A model generated the notes under the pieces. The model saw only the letters and a list, made by a program, of their open reading frames with translations. It had not been told where the DNA came from and ran no database searches. Positions 56,388 to 64,000 of a DNA stretch of 64,000 nt are shown here, piece by piece. A program made the position numbers and the translations under genes. The first letter of the stretch is position 1. Each line of letters starts with the position of its first letter. The DNA is from Siphonodentalium dalli (lineage: Eukaryota > Mollusca > Scaphopoda > Gadilida > Siphonodentaliidae), in assembly GCA_032622095.1 (NCBI GenBank), contig CP136068.1:137277989-137341988 (forward strand). The letters are read 5' to 3'.

Positions 56388-58068
56388 GGGGGGAAATATA
56401 CTGCGTGAGATTGATAAAAATTTTGTTAGATTTCAATGTCTTAAAGAGGTCCATTTTGCCCTTTTCAGGTATGGGTCGCAACGAATACCTCTATCTACAT
56501 GGGAAAGGGAGAGCGAATCATATCGTACAGTTCATGTACGCCTAAATGCTGAGATGTGGAATACTGCATTTAAAGAACATCATGCCTCGCATCCAATTTG
56601 TGAAGGGTTCCTCCATTGGGATATGAAGTCCGAGGAAGCGAGAGGAGTCGGGTGTCGACAAAAAATGGTGTGTGATAAATGCAAATACAAATCAAGTATG
56701 TTCACCTTGTTCGAGGAGGTCCCGACTAAGAGACCAAGTCGACGTAGTGGAAAGCCGAATCTTGGGTTAGCAATAGGTCTTAGTAAAACACCAATAGCAG
56801 CACACAGCTTCCGTCGCATTTGTCTCAGCTCTAATATCCCAGCACCGTCTGCTCCTGGCCTGCAGAAAACATCAAATAAGGTTCTTGTGAAGATTGTGGA
56901 AGAAAATAAGGCAGATATGGCGAAGCGACGTTCACGTCTTATATCGAATCAAAGGCATATGGGCAAAATGAACCCACATGTTATCGATGTTCAAGGCGAT
57001 GCCATGTACAATAACAGTATTTATTCCGGTGTGGGGAAAAATCCCTTCCAACCTGCGACTCAATCAATTTATACTGTGGCAGAGAATGTGACAAAAGACC
57101 ATGACATTATTGGACTCGCTATCCATAACAAGTTGTGTTCGAAAGGACATCATCTCAAAGCAGCACCGAATCATGAGTGTTTCAAAGGCGACTGCTTTGC
57201 TACGATACCTTTTGAACACAACATTGGTGACGAAAAGGCTCTCGCGAAAGAGGTTCTCACTAATCTTAAAGATACAAGTGGAATTCAGGTTGAGAACATT
57301 ACCACAGATCCTGACTGTGCGAGTTACTTGGCGGCTCAGGAACTATTTGAAGATGACGTGACTAATGTTCAACCTTTTCACCAATTAGACACGACCCATG
57401 TTTCCCGAAATCATCGGAAATTTGTGAAAAATCACAAATATCTCAATAAAATCATTGTTTCGAAAACTGTAAGAGAAAGAACTAAAATGCAAGATAAATT
57501 TGCACTTGATTTTGCTGACCGGTGCAACTCTGAAATCAGAAAGGCAATAAAACACCATAAAGGTAACATCCACAACATAAACAGCAGAATGTCATATGTT
57601 AAAGATGCGCTTGTGTTGTGCTATCAGGGGAACCACGCACTTTGTAAGAAATATTCGTACATGTGTAAAGCCAGCAAAATTTCTAATTGGATTAAGGACA
57701 GTTATCTGCTAGGCAAAAACTTTAAACTCAGTCAGAATGAGTGTACATCAACAATACTGCGCGAACTTGCTGACTATCGACTCGGGACATTAATGTTAGA
57801 AAAAACAAAGTTGAACACTAACACGCAGAAAGTTGAAGCTGTCAACAGGTCATTAAGAACTTCTCTTCCTAAAAATGTTACATTTTCGAGGAATGTTTTT
57901 GGGCGTGCACACTCAATGGTGCATTCGGTTAATTGTGGAACAGCGAATTCTATAAGGGACTTATGTGAACATATTGGTTGTCCCATTACCAGCGGGAGTA
58001 AAGTCGATCGGTCTCTTAACAGCTACCAGAAGGCAGAAAATAACGAAAGAAGCGAAAGAAGAAGTTAA
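56388..58068 (+). CDS. Mutator-like DDE transposase, main exon
   Basis: Encodes most of a DDE/D-type transposase, which would cut and join element ends in the nucleus. The frame is open from 56320; exon 2 probably starts at 56388. Features in order: CxxC-type Cys (GCRQKMVCDKCKYKS, about 56640-56700); a SGKPNLGLAIGLSKTPIA segment and SNIPAPS, typical of the invertebrate Mutator-like family; candidate catalytic Asp in VIDVQGDAMYNN (GAT at 56998-57000; a second Asp four residues earlier); Asp in NITTDPDCAS (57307-57309); Glu in KVEAVNRSLR (57835-57837), followed by FGRAHSMVHSVNCG. The stop at 58066 is premature: another frame continues through Lys/Arg-rich sequence to 58238, resembling the expected basic C-terminal tail, so one small indel near 58030-58065 has shifted the frame. 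Family name from memory; DDE spacing is visible. Confidence 0.75.
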
Positions 58069-58238
58069 CTGTTAAAAAGATAAGAGTAAACAGGAGAGAA
58101 ACGCTGTACAAACTTCACGCAGAACATCAGGAGGAACGATTGTATGAAAAGAATAAGCTTTTGCCTCAAAATAAAGAGAAAATAGAACATGGCTATAGCA
58201 AATTCCATGAGGGGCGAAGGGTTAACAGGAAAAAATGA
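58069..58238 (+). pseudogene. Frameshifted C-terminal tail of the transposase
   Basis: In the frame ending TGA at 58236-58238, this stretch encodes a basic, helical tail (for example LYKLHAEHQEERLYEKNK) with no stops back to about 58040, overlapping the end of the main frame. The density of Lys, Arg and Glu fits the end of the same protein. It ends 42 bp from the stop of the convergent nuclease gene. Confidence 0.65.
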
Positions 58239-58279
58239 ACACAAATATATGTATATATATTATATGCACCTCCTGGAAC

Positions 58280-58668
58280 TTATATAATGCATTCTGGTGA
58301 ACACCCTAAACATTGTTCCAAGCTTCGGCATCTAATTCGTTGCTGGTTATGGAGATGGCTTTCAAATATCAAGTGCGCTATATTGATACAGGCCCTCTCC
58401 CCACACAAGTGACTACACTCGAGACTCTCCGGTCCACCATATACAGGAACTTGGTCCCTTGACAACCGATTCTGGATCATATAATTCAAGCGGTGTGTTG
58501 GCTGTGTAGCTGAATCATGTTCTCTTCTCCATATTTCTGGCCAATTCATTCTCATCTTCCCATATCCATCACTATCTTTGCTACGTTTCCATAAATGACA
58601 CCCCCACCCCCCTGAATTTCGGTTTTCTCATAAAGCCTGCGATTATACTCATAGTAGAAATACTCCAT
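58280..58668 (-). pseudogene. His-Cys box (I-PpoI-like) homing-endonuclease-type protein, frameshifted
   Basis: Small His-Me finger nuclease, expected to cut double-stranded DNA using one His and a metal held by Asn. From ATG at 58668 the minus strand reads MEYFYYEYNRRLYEKTEIQ, then enters a G run (58601-58611), where one base is missing or extra. The next frame gives GCHLW, HRLNYMIQ, then ECSHLCGERAC, AHLIFESHLHN and RCRSLEQCLGCSPEC. Counting from the internal ATG at 58555, His49 aligns with the I-PpoI catalytic His of SHLC, Asn70 with its metal-binding Asn, and Cys47/51/56, His61, Cys76/82/85/89 are candidate zinc ligands. Intact length would be about 130 residues, usual for the eukaryotic family. 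A splice acceptor (ATTCAG, 58612) could be an alternative to a frameshift. Its 3' end faces the transposase. Confidence 0.75.
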
Positions 58669-58765
58669 TTTATTATTTTAACCTTTATTGAAGTTATCCA
58701 ATGAACTACAGCTTCAAATTTTGGGAATATAGCATTCTTGAAATGGACACCATCTGTAGCTATAG

Positions 58766-59213
58766 GTTACACACAACTAATTATTTCCATAGGCGACAAT
58801 ACTAACGTTTGTATCATTTATGCTGAAACTGGACCTATTTTCACCAAAACCTCATACTGAGCATGAAGTGGGTCTCAAGCCTGATAAATTCATACCATGA
58901 AACAGACAGGTTTCGGTATTTTTTCCCATTCAAATTTCACCGCTTCCCTGACTACCGAAGGTTCGCAGTAAATTCACAGCTATAAAAAACACACTACTAC
59001 AAATTTCTACTTGTGGTCAAATGGACACAATATTCAGCAGGCCCCCAAACACCATGCATTTTGTTGTACAGCAGCTTAATTCTATTATTTATTTATGTAT
59101 TTATATTGTCAACATAATTCACCAATCAGTGGCCATGGGATGATTTTTATCTGATTCTAGTTTCCCTACACAATTTCAGGAAGCATAACTCTATTGAATT
59201 AGTTGTGTGTAAC
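58766..59213 (+). repeat. Right 448-bp repeat of composite element
   Basis: Direct copy of 54299-54747 with the same 17-bp inverted ends; visible differences include TTTCCAT for TCCCCAT near the start, TTTTGTTGT for TTTTTTTGT and AATTCACC for AATGCACC. Confidence 0.9.
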
Positions 59214-60019
59214 ATACAGTCTCAGAATGAGTTTACACTGTAATGGCGTACTATCCCTAACACGTGAGCGCATTATGGATTACTTCCCTTACATCGCAAT
59301 ACGTTTACTGCACATTGGAAGATAGAGTTATCTCCCTCGCTGAGCTAGATTGGACAGTACCACAAGTCGGTTCCGATAAATATTGTACAGTTTTTATTCA
59401 TAGCGCTGTGGGAGACTGACCGCCATTGTCCGATTGAGATCTAACAGGAGACAAAAAAAGTCTCAGAGATGACCACAAACGAACCTGTCTGTTTTGGGAA
59501 TTTGAAAAAAGCAAACGAAATGTGAATTATCGCAATGAAATTATGTAGGACGGTCCGTTGTTTCAGATGAATTATGAAAGCGACGTACGATTGTTCGTAG
59601 GAATTTACAGACGAAGTGATGTCACATGATGGTGTTTATAGTTACAAACTATATAAATGTTCTGTGGAAAGTAAACATATCAATGACAAGACAACGGGGT
59701 CCCGTGTCCACTGGCTATCATCAACTGTCCATCGCCTTCAACTGTCGACATTATCTTACATACTGCTCTCCCGGCTTAGCCGTGATCTTTGGATGGAGGT
59801 TTATTTGCTGTTAAAACGTTGTTTATTATACGACATTAAAGGGTGCAATTTTAAAATCAATTATAAGCGAACATGGACCTAATTTATGTTTGTATCTGTC
59901 TAACTGCTTCAAAGCAAGGGATACCTTGCGGTAATCTAAACAATAAATTTGGCCAATTCAGTTTGTTGTAGAGTTTGCAATTACCGATTGGACGACAGCA
60001 CGATGTAAACGCGAATTTG
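59214..60019. other. Intergenic, nothing recognised
   Basis: Two overlapping short frames at 59616-59882 show no domain. Confidence 0.35.
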
Positions 60020-61610
60020 ATTGGCTGTGATTGTACGACAATTAACACTGTTGTTGCTGCCACTTAAACTTAGAACTAAACAACAACACTTTGCGGACAT
60101 CGAACACGGGATCCTCCGTGAGTACTTATTTCACTTCCTCGTGTTGAGAGGCGGAGCTGTTGAACAAATTGCAGCCTGTTCTCCTGAAAACCGGCACATT
60201 ATCTGCTTATTATTGAACTTGTTTAGGTAGATAATCTGCTAACAATCGCATCATTTTGAGTCGATAATGTGCTGAAAATGAGAACATGTTAGTCATATTA
60301 TCTAGTCATAATGGGGCGATTCTAAACAGATTATGTGCGGACAATGACACTGTTCATGTGTTCGCTCTTTAACATGTGTTTTCAATGTGGTCCGCGCCAT
60401 AAAACGAAATAATGGGTAAGAGTCCATTATCTGCTTATTTCAGAATCACATTTTGCACCTATTTCACATTATATGTCGACTATGTGCGTATTTTCAAGAG
60501 AATTTGTTGGAAATCGAGCGTAACATAATCAGGCACGTAAAATAGAACATTGAGGGAGGAATACAAAAACTCTATTTGCCTCGCTGTTGACACAAGGTGT
60601 ATCTAAAATACTGAAACAACAAGCCACATAAGTCATATACAATTGTATTTAAAATATTTATTTAAGTTTTTTCGGCACACATCTTTTCGTAGAATATGCA
60701 TTGACAATGATCTGCAACGTTTGGCCACATCGTCGATGAATGCCATCACAGCCTCGTCCAAAACTAGGATCAAAATATGGACACGCTGATGGCTGCAACA
60801 TATCCTCATGCAAATAGGTTCATATTTAACGTATTTCAAAAGCCCAAATACGCCCATACGGGCGTTATTTGAATCTAAATTACGCTACATATGAACGAAA
60901 ATATGAAACGAAAACAGTCGATTTTGAAATAAGTTCATAATGAGCGTGTACTCGTTATTCCGTTGAATGGTGCGGGCAGCAGTGAAACCACATTGCGTAA
61001 CCGCCTTTAGTTTTAACTTTTCCACCAACATATGGATCTGGTTTAAGCTAGGCGACATCATGTATACATGTGACAGTGTAGTTTAAATCACATCCATGAA
61101 ATACCCTATTCAGCTTTACGATACGCACATAAGCAGCCATACCAGTGTGAATTTCAACTTCGTCAAGTGCAGCATACAATTAGTAGATAACGTCGAACAT
61201 AGACAAGCATCATGGTGGGAATAGCCAATTGTATTGGCTGAGATTGTACGACAATTAACAATGTTGCTGCCACTTAAATTTTAACTAAACCACACATTCG
61301 GACGTTAAAACACGGGACCCTCCGTGAATACATTTGCTACTTCCCTTTCGGGTACTACGGATTCAACAAAACCTGTTGGAAATAGAAAATTTCAAATGAT
61401 GAACGGCGATTAAGTTTGGGCGCACATTCGGACGTTAAAACATGGGATCCTCCGTGAGCACTTTTGCCACTTCCTCGCGTTGTGAGACGGAGGTTTGTGA
61501 ATAAATGTAAATATATATCTAAAATAATAAAACAACAAGTAACACAAGTCATATACACATCTATTTAAAATATATTTATTATGTGTGTCGGCACACATCT
61601 AGACTTCATA
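60020..61610 (+). repeat. Local duplication with three related blocks
   Basis: GATTGTACGACAATTAACA...GTTGCTGCCACTTAAA...CACGGGATCCTCCGTGA occurs at 60028-60130 and 61232-61330, and its second half again at 61422-61490 (CACATTCGGACGTTAAAACATG...GGGATCCTCCGTGAGCAC). ACAACAAGCCACATAAGTCATATACA...TCGGCACACATCT occurs at 60618-60683 and 61533-61600. This marks a duplicated segment about 1.2 kb apart with internal rearrangement. Confidence 0.75.
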
Positions 61611-61864
61611 TAATAAATGAATCTACACAGGGCATCGAGAGCAAGCAGCAAAGAGCCTCCGGTACGTCCTAGTACAAGTACAATGCGACATCAATATTTG
61701 CACATTGGTGTGGCTGCTTCTGTGTCAGGGTTTTGGGTATACATTGGACGATATTAAAATTGCCAGCGCAGCTAGAAAAATAATTGTCTTGCAGTTCATA
61801 CTACATGTAAATGCCAGTGAATAACAACATTTAGAAACATCTGGTCCGCTCTTACGAAATTCGT

Positions 61865-62155
61865 GGATTCATATAGCAACACGGTAGGCCATAATACTCA
61901 CCGCCATTGGGGCTGATCAAATCAATGAGAATAGATCCAGTACAATTGGATTCTATCAGATATGAAGCGATAAAACTCTACAAAACTGTGTTGGTGACTC
62001 ATGTCAGGATTGATGCTCTGAGGCTGATCTTATCTCTCGAATGGGCGGGTGCTGATTGGCTTCGCTGCGCCGGCACCAACGCTTGTTAGGGTTGTTATTT
62101 ACAGTATGATTGTCAACAACCGATGCTGCCGACTGCGGGAGGAGGTTACTTATCG
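61865..62155 (+). repeat. Direct duplication upstream of GPCR 4, copy A
   Basis: Colinear with 62665-63070: CCATTGGGGCTGATCAA, ACAATTGGATTCTATCAGATATGAAGCGA, a ~100-bp conserved core (61988-62088), then ACAGTATGATTGTCAAC and CTGCGGGAGGAGG. Copy B has an extra insertion of about 90 bp before the core. Confidence 0.8.
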
Positions 62156-62664
62156 ATACATTGAATGATTATACAAAATAATCAATGATTATAAAAAATA
62201 ATCATAAGACTGAAATAAATTGAATTATAATAATACAATTTGGCTTGGTTCAGAGTAAGAGGAATGGAATCACAAAATTATGTACAGGTGAACAGTTTGC
62301 ACGTTGGTTCAGCTGCATTGATCCAATCTATTTCACCGTTGCCGAAACGTTTAGATAATATGATTTTGTGTTTGAACAGCTGAATATAACATGTTTGTTT
62401 CATTGGTAACGAGGGGTGAATCACATATTAGCTCGTCAATGGGTAATATATGCATTCCAGTTCTCGCTATTTTTCTAATAAAATCTTACTTTTTCTGCGA
62501 CCACTGCATTAAAAACGAGGCGGTTTTAGTATTTAATGTATATCAGTTATGGGGTTAGAAAACGTCTCGATCGAAACACAATTTTGGGCTATGTTATCAA
62601 CAGATCAAGGTTATTCCATATGACCATGTTGTGTACGTCGCTTGATATTGAGTAAAGGTTTTTA

Positions 62665-63070
62665 AATTGGTTCACCGCATACGGTTGGCCACAATGATCA
62701 CAGCCATTGGGGCTAATTCAATAATATGAATACATGTAGATTCCGTACAATTGGAATCCATCAAATATGAAGCGACAAAACTCTACAACCAGGTATGCAG
62801 AGATGATCCATGAAATTCAATTTTCAAAGAAATGGTATACCGATATAATTGTGATAGTATACATACACATAACATATTTATATGGGATATGCCATGTGTT
62901 GGTGACCCATGTCAGGATTGACGCTTGGAGGCTGATCTTATCTCTCGAATGGGCGGGTGCTGTTTGGCTTCGCTGCGCCGACACCAACGCTCGTTAGTGT
63001 TCGTTACAGTATGATTGTCAACGCAACCAATGAACCCGACTGCGGGAGGAGGTGACTTATCGATACATAA
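62665..63070 (+). repeat. Direct duplication upstream of GPCR 4, copy B
   Basis: Partner of 61865-62155. The core 62896-62997 begins GTGTTGGTGACCCATG and ends CGACACCAACGCTCGTTAG; its ends can pair (GTTGGTG/CACCAAC). Confidence 0.8.
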
Positions 63071-63388
63071 TATATAGTCGGCGTCTTAGGTTTATCGAGT
63101 ATAATTCATATAAGCTGTTGTCTTCCTGTGCCACAGATACCCATGGCTAGCAGAGCACAGTTCATGCAATGTCCAACATGTTGTGATAATCGTATTTGTC
63201 AACACGGAATTTCATTCATTAATTATTTTCTGATGTGCCTTCTAAAGTGAGGTTACTGGATTATGTCACGGCCACATCTAATAATTAACTTTGAAGACTG
63301 AGGTCAAATGGCCAATTTGGAATAGGGATTTCAATGCAAATACCTGGAATAAAAGTTATGCACATGTAAGGTAGCCACTTGACCTGTG

Positions 63389-63931
63389 ATGGCTAACAAT
63401 TCATACAGTTTCGAACCTGAGTCGGCTGTTACTATTATCGTAATGCCAACGATTGGGATTATCACAACGTTAATGAATGGCGGCGTTCTCGCAATTCTGC
63501 TCAGAGAACGAGAACTGAGGCGAGACATGTACAGTGCTATTCTACTCAGTCTCAGTGTATGTGACCTTCTTGTTGGCTTGTCGATATTGTTTTATGCATT
63601 GACGGTGTACATCGACAAGCTCAGAAATTTTATATCGTGTGTGAGTTCTTTGTATTTTATAATCTCGACAGTTTGCCTATCTAACTTCCAGATACTTTAC
63701 ATTTGTATCGTACGCGTCGTAGCACTAACTCGCCCACACTCCTTCCGTTCCGTGTTCACACTGAAGAGACATTGTATATATACTTCTGTTCTTAGTCTGA
63801 CCACGTTTGTCATATTCGGCATAGCCACGGCATTGTTGGAAACCGGAAACGAAGACGAAATTACGGTAAAATGTGATGTGTATACTGCATTCAAACCCGC
63901 CGATGGCATGATATTGCTCGTTCCAGTCGTT
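63389..63931 (+). pseudogene. Rhodopsin-like GPCR 4, disrupted by a TTAA element in TM5
   Basis: About 180 residues of a fourth paralogue: MANNSYSF N terminus with sequon NNS, TM1 LMNGGVLAILL, TM2 VCDLLVG, TM3 SCVSSLYF to ICIVRVVAL (Val-Arg-Val in place of DRY), TM4, and ECL2 with VKCDVYTAF. Homology stops inside TM5, at Leu-Leu-Val-Pro-Val-Val-Leu, where TTAA is followed by CCCTTTACCCAACAGAACG; the frame then runs into element sequence and stops at 63968-63970. The encoded product would lack TM5-TM7 and could not signal as a normal receptor. The 3' half may lie beyond the window after the element. No other stop or frameshift was noticed, so the insertion may be recent or polymorphic. Confidence 0.88.
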
Positions 63932-64000
63932 TTAACCCTTTACCCAACAGAACGCCCAGAAACGCCCTAACAGCCTAAATTATCTTCGGTCTGTCTCAAT
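63932..64000 (-). mobile_element. piggyBac-like TTAA element, copy 7, cut by window end
   Basis: TTAA at 63932-63935, then CCCTTTACCCAACAGAACGC and the ACAGCCTAAATTATCTTCGG / TCTGTCTCAAT segment seen in copies 3, 4 and 6. The first ~30 bp differ from those copies (a short deletion replaces the repeated AACCGGCC). The rest is outside the window. Confidence 0.85.

Larger units (their letters stand above)
54299..59213 (+). mobile_element. ~4.9-kb composite transposon with transposase and His-Cys box nuclease
   Basis: Two near-identical direct 450-bp repeats bracket about 4 kb holding a Mutator-like transposase (plus strand) and an I-PpoI-like nuclease (minus strand), tail to tail. The inner edges extend the repeat ends: GTGTAACCTATAGCT at 54741-54755 and its exact complement AGCTATAGGTTACAC at 58758-58772, so the inner 4 kb also has perfect inverted termini of about 25 bp. 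Outside, TACAG precedes the left repeat (54294-54298) and follows the right one one base away (59215-59219), a possible 5-bp target duplication. Whether the mobile unit is the inner element, the whole composite or two MITEs flanking a transposon is unresolved. Confidence 0.75.

Noticed and set aside
54299-59213. LTR retrotransposon
   Set aside because: Direct 450-bp repeats suggested LTRs, but they lack TG...CA ends, have their own inverted termini, and the interior encodes a DDE transposase and a nuclease rather than reverse transcriptase or gag.

Overview
The window looks like nuclear DNA of an invertebrate animal, probably marine. It is AT-rich, gene-poor and full of short transposon-derived repeats, palindromes, microsatellites and decayed retroelements. 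It carries intronless rhodopsin-like receptor genes, and its transposon-associated gene families (a Mutator-like transposase, an I-PpoI-like His-Cys box nuclease, a hAT-type zinc finger, a VFDRY/GCD-type family) are ones I associate with molluscs, annelids, cnidarians and invertebrate deuterostomes. The sequence alone does not fix the phylum. No prokaryotic operons, CRISPR arrays or complete rRNA/tRNA genes were seen.

Backbone: four related class A GPCR genes lie in the same orientation at about 5.4, 22.9, 42.5 and 63.4 kb, 17-21 kb apart. The first three are intact single-exon genes of 351-353 residues. The fourth is cut in transmembrane helix 5 by a TTAA-targeting element that runs off the window. 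Flanking DNA is duplicated along with the genes: upstream sequence, a decayed 3' GPCR fragment 180-280 bp past each intact gene, and further downstream blocks. The array therefore grew by segmental tandem duplication and was later diluted by insertions.

Mobile DNA: (1) about seven copies of a ~390 bp piggyBac-like MITE (TTAA target; ends CCCTTTACCCAACA) that contains two 67-bp palindromes which are reverse complements of each other; (2) a second TTAA family (ends CCCTTTCATG) sharing the hairpin core; (3) a ~4.9 kb composite at 54.3-59.2 kb, in which near-identical 450-bp direct repeats flank a two-exon Mutator-like transposase and a convergent His-Cys box (I-PpoI-like) nuclease, each with a frameshift; (4) decayed LINE fragments at 9.8-11.6 kb (- strand) and 28.8-29.3 kb; (5) a 251-bp insertion with 13-bp target duplication ending in a perfect tRNA-like palindrome at 34.1 kb; (6) degenerate satellites, a 54-bp minisatellite at 39.9-40.5 kb and several long palindromes.

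Besides the receptors and transposon genes, coding evidence is thin: a probable terminal exon at 51.2-51.5 kb, and fragments of a hAT-type zinc finger (36.1 kb), a VFDRY/GCD-type gene (32.8-33.6 kb) and a possible CC-domain gene (2.1-2.4 kb). Most remaining open frames come from repeats.
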